Made by a program: the position numbers and the translations under genes
Part shown: positions 13,125 to 21,671 of the stretch, in pieces
Layout: every line of letters begins with the position of its first letter
How positions within the stretch are numbered: the first letter of the stretch is position 1
IMG/VR virus record: IMGVR_UViG_3300009136_000012
Location: 1 to 44,042 of that record
Direction: 5' to 3' (one strand)
DNA length: 44,042 nucleotides
DNA from: a virus
The notes under the pieces: generated by a model
Database searches by the model: none
What the model was told of the DNA's origin: nothing
The model's input: only the letters and a program-made list of their open reading frames with translations

Positions 13125-16100
13125 GTGATCGGCCTCGTGTCTATTCCATCATATTTAAATTGCTGCAAAGCGCGCGCGGATGTCGTCGAATTACGGATCA
13201 TAATTTGCTGATATTGAGAATTTTGCTCTAACTGATCGGCTAATTCCTCTCGTATACTCGCAAGTTCCAATTGTGTATCGGTCACAGCGGCAACGACAGG
13301 CGGATCAAATGGCAAATCGGGAATAATCGGTGGCGTATCTGGATTGATCGGCGGCGTGGTTGGATCAAAATCCTTAATAGGTCCGGTTATCGGAGTCTCG
13401 ACATTATCTTTAATCGTAAATGCCTCGATACTTTCATTCAATGCGTTGATAGCGTCGGCAACGGATAAAACACTATTATCAATTCCGAGCGCGGCATTGA
13501 GTAGCGCCTGATTATCTGAAATGATTGCGTCAAGTCGCTCAATCTCATCAAGGTAAGCTTGTTGATGTAGTGCTAAAACTTCGATCGCGTTTTGCTCTAA
13601 CATTTTTAAAATCGCGATCTCTTGATCATAGTTTAATTCATCAAGTGACAATTGCGCGGCTTGAAATGCTGTGATCGCGTCGCCGATACTTAATACAGTA
13701 TTATCAACTCCTAGCAATCCATCTAACTGACTTTGAAGCGCGGCGCGATCAATTTCTGCTCGCTCTTTGATAGCATCAATTTGAGCATTTCCGCGCCCTT
13801 TGATTGCGTCAATTTGACTTTGAGATGCTGCTTTTGCCGCTTCGGTTTGACCCGTCATTGCTGATAATAAAGATTCAGTTTCAGATAATTTATCACCGGC
13901 TAATTCACTAATCGTTGCTAATCGACCTCGATTGATCGCTTGCTGAATTGCCATTTCTTGGGCGCTGGCAAAATTAGCGGGATCAAGATTAGCTAAGGAT
14001 CCAACATTTAATTTTTGAGCTTTTGCAAAGTCGCCACCGCGCGCGCCCGCGAGCGCACCAACTAGATCAAGTTGTCCATCAATGCCGAGCGATTGATTAA
14101 TTGTTTTAACAAGCGATTTCATTGCGCTTGCTGTTGACGTAAGCGCCGATTTTTCTTCGCCTAACGCTTTTGATCGCGCTGTTGATGTTGCTTTAATAGC
14201 GGCGGTTTCAGCGGTCATACCCGCTTTAATATCCGAGATTTTAGCGTTTGCAGATTCTTGGATACGCGTCATTTCAGAGTTAAACGCATCATTTAAAGCA
14301 GATTCAGCGCTGGCTAAATGTTCTTGTCTCAATGTTAATTCAGCGTTTAAATTTTCTCTTAAATTATCGATCCGATTGATTTCAGCTTCGTGCGCGATTT
14401 CAGCCGCTTCAAGTGCTAACTCCGCCCGATCACGTTCTAAATCGACCGCTTGTTCTAACATTGAAAACGAATCATTGATTGCGCGTGTCTGCTCTTTGAT
14501 TAGTGCGATTCTGTCTTGTTCTGCGAATATTAATTCCTGCAATGATCGAAGCGATTCATCCATTGCCGCGAGTTCAATTTCTCGCTCCATTGCTAGCGCT
14601 TGTTCTGCGTCGCCTTGCAATCTGAGCAATTCAATTGTCATTTCTGTTCGTTGTTCTTCAATCGCTTCAAGCTCATTCAAATAATCAGCGAGCGCGGGCG
14701 ATATTAATAACAGCGCGGCTAATAATTCTTGACCTTCTTCTGTCGTCAAATCTATTCCTGCGATTAGTGCCCTAAATTCGTCTTTGCTACCTGATACCGA
14801 CAGACCAAGCGAATCGAAAGCCTCACTAATTGATTGCTCTAATACTGCAAATTGTTCGGCCTCGCTGAAAAATTCCTCAAAGAATGTTTGAGTCACATCC
14901 GAAAAGTTTTCTAAACCGCCGGTCAATCCGATCAGCGATTGCGCGATATCGATTTGCATAATGTTTGAGAGATCAGATAAATCAAAACCCATTTGAGCAA
15001 TTGCATCATTGAAAACAGCTTGCTCTTGCGCGACGCGAAGCAATGTTTCAAACATTCCCTCACCTAATTGCTGATATTCAGCAAGGCTAGGCACTAAAAA
15101 TTCAGCGATTAAATCAGCTTGTTGACTAAATACAGCTTCCAATTCCGCTTGAATTTCTTCGCTTGAAAGTCCATCTAAACTGATTTCACCAATATCAACT
15201 TCAAAACTATTCAGCGCTTCTTCTAATCCGATTTCAACCGTTTCTAAAGTCGTCCCGAATAAATCTCTGAAATCGCCGCTTAGATCAATCGGTTCACCCG
15301 AGGCCATTGCGTCGGCCATTGTCTCAAAATTAAATACCTCTCTAACGACCTCGACCGTTTCAAAGCCTAATGACGCAGCTGCCTCTAAAACCGATGTTCC
15401 GATATGACCGAAGATTGATGCCATTTGTTGCTGAATTTCTATATCGATATCTTGAAATTCTCTTGATGTTGAACTTGAACTTGATAATCCTAGAAATCGT
15501 TTCTTTTTAGTTAAAATATCAAAAAAGGATTGAGCCTCTAAAATACCGCCTTCGATAATTCCACCAAGCGATTGACTGACAAATGAGATCCCGCTATCAA
15601 TAATCTTTTTAGTGGTTTTATTGAATAATCGTTTAATTCCTAGCAATGATGATCGACCCTTTGTTTCGCCGAGTTCACCTTGAAAATCACCGACACCACC
15701 GCCCGTGACTATCGTGCCAGTTAATCGCTCAATACCTAGCGATAGTGCATCGACTGAGAATTTAATTTTTCTCAATTCAGCTAATTGATCAATTTGCAGT
15801 TCTTCAAACCTTTTTTCTGTACTTGAAATTGATGCAGATTTTGCGCTAGGATCGCCCGCAATTGTGCCGGTTCCTTGCGTATCTTGATTAGTTTGACCAC
15901 CACCACCACCGCCGCCGCCGGAACTACCGCCGAGTAAACTACCAATGATCGCTATCATCGCAGCGCCCGCAACAAAACCAATAGGCCATGGTGCAGCAAA
16001 TGCCGCTGTAATTGCTGACAATCCGCTTGCGCTGGCTTTGGTTCCTTCGTTTGCTACCGTAACACCGGTTTCTGTATTACTAGCAGCAATTTTTTGAAAT

Positions 16101-18109
16101 GAAAGAGCGATTTCTGCAACTGTGATAATTTTTTGCAATGCTGCGAATGCTTTTGATGCCGCTGTTTTTTCATCAAATAGTTTTTGGCCTGCGCTCGCAA
16201 TGCTAGACATTCCAGCTAGTTCAGCGTTAACTTTTTCCTCTGATAGTCGCGTTTCAATAGCAATTACATCAGCGTGATCTTTGCCGTGGATTTCTCTTTG
16301 CTTATCTAATTCTTTTTCAAGCTTTCCGATTTCTGATATTCGATCAGTATAATCAGCGAGTGAATCGGCAATATCTCCAAATGTATCAACAATAATTGAT
16401 CCAGTTTTTGACCAAGTTCCGCCGAATTTATCAACCTGCTTTGTTAATTTAGCCAGATCTTTTATCTGTTTATCAGTCGCTTTATTATCTTTTTTATTAA
16501 ATCCGCCGCCCGCACCTTCGCCGACCGCATCCAATCGATTTTTCTTCAATTCGGCAAATTTCTTGCCTAGCTCGTCATATTTATCTATTTGATCTTGAGC
16601 TGATTTAATTCCGGCTGTCCTTTCTTCAAGAATTATTTCAATCGAATCTCTTCTAAGTTGTGTTTTTTCTTCGTGTTCTCGCATTGCTTCTTTGATAACT
16701 GCGTCGGTCGCTTTGGCTGAACTACTGACTAAACCTGCCAATTGTTTTTCTTGATTCGCTAATATTTCATCAGTCACGTCAATAGTAAGCGCTTCAATTT
16801 TTTTCATCTCACTTTCAAATGTGACATTTCCCTCACTAAACGGATTCATTGAATCCCACATTACTGATCCAAGTGCAGATGCTTGTTCGCCGATTTCGCT
16901 AAATTTTGTCCCTATAATTTGACCAAATGTATCCATGTTTATTTTGGTACTATCGATCATTTCACCGAATTTTATACCAAGAATTTTGCCGAATGTACTA
17001 CCATGAATCGATGCAAGCTCACCAAATGCCGCCAACTCCACGCCTATCAATTGCATAATTGCGCGAATGTTTTCAGGCAGATTAGTAAACGCACCTTTCA
17101 TGAATTCGCCAAAACCGCTGATTTCCTCACCCCATAGATCAGTGCTAATTGAAAACAACTCATTAACAAATTCTAATGCGTTTAAAAATTCCTTTTGTAA
17201 ATCCTGAGTTAATACATTTATTCTAGTTCCGATAATATCGATAGCCGCTGCCATTTGACCTGATTGACTAAAATCAACCATAAATTCTGTGACATCTTCA
17301 AACCCTTGACCAAGCGTTCCAAGAGCAGAATTTAAAACGGTCGACTCACCAATCAAGCGAGTCATATTAGTTGCGGCGTTTTGCATTCCTTGACCGAATG
17401 TTTTTTCAGTTTGATCAGCAAGTTTTTGAGCTTCTTCGCTATAATCTTCAAGCGCTAAAACTAACATTTCAGCCGTGATCCCGCCTGTCGCTGCAAATTC
17501 TCGCAACTCGCCGCGCGTTTTTCCTAGCTGTTTTTGTAACGCGTCTAAAACTTTCGGAGCACCTTCTGCGACAGAATTAAATTCGTCACCCCGTAACGCA
17601 CCGGCTGCAAATCCTTGGTTCAGTTGCCTTATAGCGCCCGCCGTTTCTGAGATCGGCTTGCCACCAGCGACAAATAAATTATTTAAAGTTTGAGTTACAC
17701 CGAGTAAACGATTATTAGAAAGTCCGAGATCATCAGTTCCGCGTTTCATTTCTGCGAATAGCTGAACGGTTCCTTTTAAATCAGATCGGGTTTTTTTAGA
17801 TAAATCGAAAAGTTGATCGCGAACGGTTAATAATTCTTTTTCAGATCCGGTCACTTGTCTTATTTGAGAATTAACGCCTTTCCATGCGTCAGATTGCTCA
17901 GCTAATTCGCGAGTTAATCCTGCCATCGCGAGCGCTAAAATACCAACCACGCCCGCAGTCATAGTTAGTGACGCGCCGATCGATTTCGCGGATTTACCTA
18001 ACTGCTGTTCTGTTCTGCGACCCTCAGCGGCAAATTGTTGTAACGCTTTCCTACCTTTTAGTAAGTCAGTCGTTACAACTTTAAAACCTAGCAGTGCAAT
18101 ATCTGACAT
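13121..18109 (-). CDS. Tape measure protein
   Basis: With 1662 residues it is the largest gene. The N-terminal part (about 75-260, with LFVAGGKPISETAGAIRQL and FAAGALRGDEFNSVAEGAP) matches the TIGR02675-type tape-measure domain. Hydrophobic segments near 48-66 and 710-735 precede a poly-Gly tract, and long coiled coils occupy about 1150-1560. A Pro-rich stretch (about 1585-1625) ends the protein. At about 0.15 nm per residue it predicts a tail near 250 nm. It scaffolds tail-tube assembly and probably threads the membrane at DNA entry. It follows the chaperone genes, as in lambda-like siphophages. Confidence 0.93.
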   Translation of the reverse strand: MSDIALLGFKVVTTDLLKGRKALQQFAAEGRRTEQQLGKSAKSIGASLTMTAGVVGILALAMAGLTRELAEQSDAWKGVNSQIRQVTGSEKELLTVRDQLFDLSKKTRSDLKGTVQLFAEMKRGTDDLGLSNNRLLGVTQTLNNLFVAGGKPISETAGAIRQLNQGFAAGALRGDEFNSVAEGAPKVLDALQKQLGKTRGELREFAATGGITAEMLVLALEDYSEEAQKLADQTEKTFGQGMQNAATNMTRLIGESTVLNSALGTLGQGFEDVTEFMVDFSQSGQMAAAIDIIGTRINVLTQDLQKEFLNALEFVNELFSISTDLWGEEISGFGEFMKGAFTNLPENIRAIMQLIGVELAAFGELASIHGSTFGKILGIKFGEMIDSTKINMDTFGQIIGTKFSEIGEQASALGSVMWDSMNPFSEGNVTFESEMKKIEALTIDVTDEILANQEKQLAGLVSSSAKATDAVIKEAMREHEEKTQLRRDSIEIILEERTAGIKSAQDQIDKYDELGKKFAELKKNRLDAVGEGAGGGFNKKDNKATDKQIKDLAKLTKQVDKFGGTWSKTGSIIVDTFGDIADSLADYTDRISEIGKLEKELDKQREIHGKDHADVIAIETRLSEEKVNAELAGMSSIASAGQKLFDEKTAASKAFAALQKIITVAEIALSFQKIAASNTETGVTVANEGTKASASGLSAITAAFAAPWPIGFVAGAAMIAIIGSLLGGSSGGGGGGGGQTNQDTQGTGTIAGDPSAKSASISSTEKRFEELQIDQLAELRKIKFSVDALSLGIERLTGTIVTGGGVGDFQGELGETKGRSSLLGIKRLFNKTTKKIIDSGISFVSQSLGGIIEGGILEAQSFFDILTKKKRFLGLSSSSSTSREFQDIDIEIQQQMASIFGHIGTSVLEAAASLGFETVEVVREVFNFETMADAMASGEPIDLSGDFRDLFGTTLETVEIGLEEALNSFEVDIGEISLDGLSSEEIQAELEAVFSQQADLIAEFLVPSLAEYQQLGEGMFETLLRVAQEQAVFNDAIAQMGFDLSDLSNIMQIDIAQSLIGLTGGLENFSDVTQTFFEEFFSEAEQFAVLEQSISEAFDSLGLSVSGSKDEFRALIAGIDLTTEEGQELLAALLLISPALADYLNELEAIEEQRTEMTIELLRLQGDAEQALAMEREIELAAMDESLRSLQELIFAEQDRIALIKEQTRAINDSFSMLEQAVDLERDRAELALEAAEIAHEAEINRIDNLRENLNAELTLRQEHLASAESALNDAFNSEMTRIQESANAKISDIKAGMTAETAAIKATSTARSKALGEEKSALTSTASAMKSLVKTINQSLGIDGQLDLVGALAGARGGDFAKAQKLNVGSLANLDPANFASAQEMAIQQAINRGRLATISELAGDKLSETESLLSAMTGQTEAAKAASQSQIDAIKGRGNAQIDAIKERAEIDRAALQSQLDGLLGVDNTVLSIGDAITAFQAAQLSLDELNYDQEIAILKMLEQNAIEVLALHQQAYLDEIERLDAIISDNQALLNAALGIDNSVLSVADAINALNESIEAFTIKDNVETPITGPIKDFDPTTPPINPDTPPIIPDLPFDPPVVAAVTDTQLELASIREELADQLEQNSQYQQIMIRNSTTSARALQQFKYDGIDTRPIT

Positions 18110-18176
18110 TTTGAGAGGTCGCTCAAAGTTAAATAAGTGATAATTATTCTAACATTTTTAAAAGATTAGTGGAAAG

Positions 18177-18608
18177 TTACGCCTCAATTCCTTTTTTAAC
18201 TGCTAAACCTTTTTCAAAAGAAGCCCATTGCCTTGCAACTTTATCTCTAACTGATTGAACAGCGTCCTCTGAATCGATCCCGTTCAAATAAGGTGCTGGA
18301 CATCCTATTTTTTGCGCCTTCGCATTCATCGAACAAAACGCGCGACTCATCGCTATAATTTGCTCAGATTCCCAACCTGTCAAAGCGTAGCCTGATAGAT
18401 CAGTAAATGCTTTTAATTCCGACCACGAAAGCGGCGCAATGCCCATGCCGTTTGACATAAACATTCCTGAAAGCTGAAAACATTGAGTCAAATAATCATC
18501 AGTTTCAGGCAATGATTTTGCCGGACTGTCATCATCTAACAAATCAACTCTAGACTGCGGTGAATCGTCGTTCTTATGTTTCTTTGGCGCTGAATGTAAC
18601 CACGCCAA
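18177..18608 (-). CDS. Tail assembly chaperone, second reading frame (GT-like extension)
   Basis: The open frame encodes about 143 residues. The second half resembles small phage proteins placed just before tape-measure genes (WSELKAFTDLSGY and WASFEKGLAV). The only start is a TTG at 18608 without a visible ribosome site, and the frame is open upstream into the end of the first chaperone gene in the -1 frame. It is therefore likely made as a frameshift extension of 18638-19066, as with lambda G/GT. Independent initiation cannot be excluded. Confidence 0.6.
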   Translation of the reverse strand: MAWLHSAPKKHKNDDSPQSRVDLLDDDSPAKSLPETDDYLTQCFQLSGMFMSNGMGIAPLSWSELKAFTDLSGYALTGWESEQIIAMSRAFCSMNAKAQKIGCPAPYLNGIDSEDAVQSVRDKVARQWASFEKGLAVKKGIEA

Positions 18609-18621
18609 TTGTTTTGAGTAT

Positions 18622-18659
18622 AAGCTAAGGCTTTCGCTTAGCTCGTTGACAGGTTTGAA
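18622..18659 (-). promoter_or_regulatory. Candidate -1 frameshift signal (slip region plus hairpin)
   Basis: On the minus strand, TTCAAAC (18653-18659) lies in the last codons of the first chaperone gene, inside the short window in which both frames are open. About 9 nt later a 7-bp stem AGCTAAG / CTTAGCT closes a GAAA-containing loop (18622-18643) and includes the first gene's TAA. The layout fits programmed frameshifting, but the heptamer is not a canonical X XXY YYZ slip site. Confidence 0.4.
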
Positions 18660-19066
18660 CGATCACCCATGAATGTTTCAGCTTGTTCTCTAAGCCAAGG
18701 CAAATTTAAATAGAGTCGTGTTAAATTGTCGCGGGTACATTCGACCGGCTTGTTATTTTCTAGCATGTAACATTCAGTCGTGCATTTTGCTAATAGTTGA
18801 GCCGCTTTCAATTGCGCGTCATCGAGATCAATTTTCTGATTTTTTTGCTTTTGATTTTTCTCGAATCGTCTTTTGATAGCGTTGCGATAGACATCGGAAT
18901 CGGTGCCGAGCAAGCAAAGAAAGAAGTTTTTTCCTTTTGTATCGATAAGCGGATCGCCTTGCGCGTAAAAATCCCCTTTTTCATCTGTAAAATCGAACGG
19001 GCAAACTAATTCTAGTTTCGCGCCATTGTTTGCCATTTCAATAACGTTTAATTTACTTAAATCCAT
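18638..19066 (-). CDS. Tail assembly chaperone (lambda G-like position)
   Basis: The protein has 142 residues from the ATG at 19066, chosen because AAGG precedes it. A longer in-frame extension would run through a terminator-proximal leader with no ribosome site. The protein is mixed alpha/beta, with an N-terminal LELVCPFDFTDEKG and a helical middle. Its position between tail tube and tape measure, with a -1 open frame after it, identifies the role better than its sequence. It keeps the tape measure soluble during tail assembly. Confidence 0.65.
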   Translation of the reverse strand: MDLSKLNVIEMANNGAKLELVCPFDFTDEKGDFYAQGDPLIDTKGKNFFLCLLGTDSDVYRNAIKRRFEKNQKQKNQKIDLDDAQLKAAQLLAKCTTECYMLENNKPVECTRDNLTRLYLNLPWLREQAETFMGDRSNLSTS

Positions 19067-19176
19067 AATTTCATACCTTAAATTATCATCCAAAAAAATA
19101 AAACGGCGTTGAAAACAATGGATGAGGTTGTCTTTCGGGCAATTTACCCTATCGCAGCCGCCTTTTGTAGTGTAAC

Positions 19177-19205
19177 AAAAAAGCCTCAATTAAGAGGCTT
19201 TTTTT
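19177..19205 (-). terminator. Intrinsic terminator inside the tail operon
   Basis: AAAAAAGCCTC, a 6-nt loop and GAGGCTTTTTT form a perfect hairpin with U-runs on both strands. It stands just after the stop of the gene at 19222 and before the chaperone gene. It probably lets abundant tube and head proteins be made in excess over chaperones and tape measure. Confidence 0.88.
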
Positions 19206-19221
19206 ACTCGAAAACTAATTT

Positions 19222-19569
19222 TTAGAATTCTAGTAATTGCGCTTCAATTGCATCACCGCCGGTCACAGTTACAACGCCAGACAAATAAGCTTTGATACTG
19301 TTTAGCGAGATTGCGACTGTATCGCCGATCCCAATTGATGCCAAGGTTAAACCGCCGCTCACATCAACGTCACCAATGCCAGCACATGGGTAAGTCGTAC
19401 CGCCATCGCCATCAATTAATGGAGTTAATGCGCCGCCTGAAACATTATTTAAAATGAGAAGAGGATTTTTTGATTCGTCATACGCGATCGTATCACTTGC
19501 GCCTAAAGTGGTTACGGTCACAGCGATTGAGCTTGACCCTGAAATTGATGTAACTGCTATTGCTGCCAT
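19222..19569 (-). CDS. Small virion protein, beta-rich (tail or decoration)
   Basis: This 115-residue protein is rich in Thr/Ser/Gly/Ile and almost free of Lys and Arg. It lies directly after the tail-tube gene and before a terminator. Composition and position suggest a tube-decorating or Ig-like domain protein made in large amounts. The family is not recognised. Confidence 0.5.
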   Translation of the reverse strand: MAAIAVTSISGSSSIAVTVTTLGASDTIAYDESKNPLLILNNVSGGALTPLIDGDGGTTYPCAGIGDVDVSGGLTLASIGIGDTVAISLNSIKAYLSGVVTVTGGDAIEAQLLEF

Positions 19570-19606
19570 GATTATTTGCTCCTATCTTTTAGATTTTAAT
19601 ATCGAA

Positions 19607-20041
19607 TTAAACTTTGACGATATCGTCATCTATTTCAAGTTGAATGCTACCGGCTTCAATATTATCAACCGAACCAACGTTATCAGTGAATGACATTACT
19701 TGCGCTGTAAAATAATCAATCGAACCATCTTGCTTGACTACTTTAATTGAATAGCTTAGATCAGTTAGAACAGCGGCATTTGCGGCTAATTGTCCCACGT
19801 CCGCCTCGTCAATTGCTAACTGCAAAGTGATCGATCCGTTATTATACGAACCTTTATATTTTTCTGTTTTTCGAGATGCTAACGGATTGTGAGTAACGAG
19901 ATTGTAAATTTTCCCGTATTCGCCCGCGTCCGTCACTTCTCCAATAGTATCGAATGACACGGCACCAAAACCTGCGGCATCATAAGTCGAAGGCGCTGGC
20001 CCTATGCCAATCGTAGTTCCCGCCGAAGTTCTAGCTCCCAT
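19607..20041 (-). CDS. Major tail tube protein
   Basis: The protein has 144 residues, with a disordered Gly/Ala N-terminus (1-25) and a compact beta-rich body. The segment EYGKIYNLVTHNPLASRKTE followed by KYKGSYNNGSITLQLAIDE (about 40-80) resembles tube subunits of lambda V-like phages, where KxKGS-type loops are common. It lies between the tail terminator and the chaperones, the canonical place. Confidence 0.78.
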   Translation of the reverse strand: MGARTSAGTTIGIGPAPSTYDAAGFGAVSFDTIGEVTDAGEYGKIYNLVTHNPLASRKTEKYKGSYNNGSITLQLAIDEADVGQLAANAAVLTDLSYSIKVVKQDGSIDYFTAQVMSFTDNVGSVDNIEAGSIQLEIDDDIVKV

Positions 20042-20142
20042 GAGATTTTCCTCTTTAAATTTTACGTTAAATTAGTCATCCGATTTATTTAAATTAGTCA
20101 TCCGATCTTATCTTACCATTTTTTTTTGATTTTCAAAAATAC

Positions 20143-20553
20143 TTAGTTAATCACACTAAACGCGATTGATAGGTGATAAATAAAATGCGTATCATTTTGT
20201 TGTAACTGGCTAATTGTTGAGTTTTTTGTTCTCACCATTTGCGCGTTATACGTCAATTCTAAACCGCGCGCGAAACCTGTTTGTAAAATTCCTACTTTTG
20301 CAAGCGCCGCCCATTTACTTGATGTTTTAGGCTCATGCACTGAAAGCTGATAAATACCGATTTGCATGTCGCTTGACGTGTCGGCAATTCCTAGCGGATT
20401 ATCATCACCAAATAATGTGAATTCAGCAATATAAGCGCCGTTCACGTCGCCGGGATTCGGCTCGCTCGTACTAATCAAAATATAACTATTCGCTGTAGCG
20501 ATAATGCTTGCCTGATCTTTTAATGCTTTCGCTATATCGAATTTATTAATCAT
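20143..20553 (-). CDS. Tail terminator (DUF4128-like)
   Basis: The protein has 136 residues from the ATG at 20553. That ATG overlaps the stop of the preceding gene as ATGA, whereas an earlier in-frame ATG (20601) would overlap it by 50 bp. The pattern INKFDIAKALKDQA followed by a strand-rich body with FARGLELTYNAQMVR resembles DUF4128 tail-terminator proteins. It caps the tube at the neck. Neighbours on both sides are neck and tube genes. Confidence 0.65.
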   Translation of the reverse strand: MINKFDIAKALKDQASIIATANSYILISTSEPNPGDVNGAYIAEFTLFGDDNPLGIADTSSDMQIGIYQLSVHEPKTSSKWAALAKVGILQTGFARGLELTYNAQMVRTKNSTISQLQQNDTHFIYHLSIAFSVIN

Positions 20554-20924
20554 CTTGATTTCAACGCCTTTCGAGTTTGCCTTTCGACTATTCCCGTCCA
20601 TTCGGCAACGGATATTCTCACCATCCCTTGAGGGGCTTGACTAGAATGACCATATTCTAGCGCCAAATAATACGGTCTTGGATTAGTGAAATAAAACTTT
20701 TCACCGGCTTTTAGAGAATTCGCAACTGGGATCACGCCGGTTAGCGTTTTGCCAATTGTTCGATCTGGCGCTCCTATTGAAGCATTCCAGTTCTCGATAA
20801 AAGCGCGCGTATCAATCGGCGTTCGTCTAATAATGTTTCTAGTGAGTTCTTTGATCGAATTTCTTGAAACTCTCAACATTTTTTTATCATTTCTTAGTGC
20901 TATCGATGTCCATTGATCAGCCAT
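20550..20924 (-). CDS. Neck protein, HK97 gp10-like
   Basis: The protein has 124 residues: a basic N-terminal helix, then TPIDTRAFIENWNASIG and FYFTNPRPYYLALEYGHS, a pattern shared by gp10-type tail-completion proteins (N.pPYa..lEyG), with QGMVRISV after it. It joins the tail to the head-tail connector. It is coupled to the tail-terminator gene by ATGA. Confidence 0.8.
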   Translation of the reverse strand: MADQWTSIALRNDKKMLRVSRNSIKELTRNIIRRTPIDTRAFIENWNASIGAPDRTIGKTLTGVIPVANSLKAGEKFYFTNPRPYYLALEYGHSSQAPQGMVRISVAEWTGIVERQTRKALKSR

Positions 20925-20925
20925 G

Positions 20926-21291
20926 TTATTTCCTCAATTGAAGTCGAGAAAAAACATTAACATTATTAATTGATGAAAAATTCATGACATCGACGATCCG
21001 AAAAGTTTCAAAATTTAGCTCGATTTGCATATCGATCGCGATATTATCCACACCTTGCCAGAGCACCCAAGCGTCGCCCATTATGATCGATTCGCCGTCT
21101 AATTCATTCGTTGAATAATCAATCAGCGGCGTAATCGTTCCGAAATAAGTCACGTCGGGCGTATCTGCGACAACATCGCCAGCGTCATCATAGCCGCCGG
21201 TTGTTCCTTTCAAAATTATTTGACCATCACCGCCGTATCGATTAATCACTCTCAAAGCAACACTTCGCGCTTGAGGATAACTAAAATTCAT
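20926..21291 (-). CDS. Head-tail joining (stopper-like) protein
   Basis: The protein has 121 residues, beginning with a short helix and then beta-rich, with VTYFGTITPLIDYSTNELDG and FRIVDVMNFSSINNVNVF. The latter is like the closing strands of head-tail stoppers. Its start overlaps the upstream connector stop by one base, and the gp10-like gene follows one base later. The assignment is mainly from position. Confidence 0.65.
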   Translation of the reverse strand: MNFSYPQARSVALRVINRYGGDGQIILKGTTGGYDDAGDVVADTPDVTYFGTITPLIDYSTNELDGESIIMGDAWVLWQGVDNIAIDMQIELNFETFRIVDVMNFSSINNVNVFSRLQLRK

Positions 21292-21671
21292 TATTCACCG
21301 CCTAACGCGCATAGTGAAATAGCACGATCAGATGTATTTGCTAAACAGCCTTTTGATAGCATGTTGGCAGTTGTTCCGTAAGTTGTATTATCAATTGAAT
21401 TTGCGATCGCAGCGGGATCAGAATACTCAATTTCAAATGCGCCGGCTATTTTATCTTTTGTCACATAGCCGCGAGTACTTGCATCAAGCATTGCGACGAA
21501 ATGAGCTGATAAATAGAGTTCAATTTGCGTTAATAGCGCCGCATCGCCTGCTATACAGACTGAATTCGCAGTGACGACAGTATTCGCCGCGTCGATCCAA
21601 ACTTGCGTTATCGTATCGGTTAGCGTCGTTGAGACTATCGCTTTGACTTCGGTCGGTGTCACTCGGCTCAT
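21291..21671 (-). CDS. Head-tail connector (DUF4054-like)
   Basis: This 126-residue helical protein shows VTPTEVKAIVSTTL, ITQVWIDAANTVV, LTQIELYLSAHFVAM and a C-terminal Gly/Asp/Ser tail. It follows DUF4054/gp6-type adaptors that dock on the portal ring. It is the first of five packed neck genes. Confidence 0.75.
   Translation of the reverse strand: MSRVTPTEVKAIVSTTLTDTITQVWIDAANTVVTANSVCIAGDAALLTQIELYLSAHFVAMLDASTRGYVTKDKIAGAFEIEYSDPAAIANSIDNTTYGTTANMLSKGCLANTSDRAISLCALGGE

Noticed and set aside
14376-14684. Rightward open frames inside the tape-measure gene (also near 16883 and 17475)
   Set aside because: Mirror frames of a long coding sequence with low-complexity Ser/Ala/Cys composition, no ribosome sites and no context.
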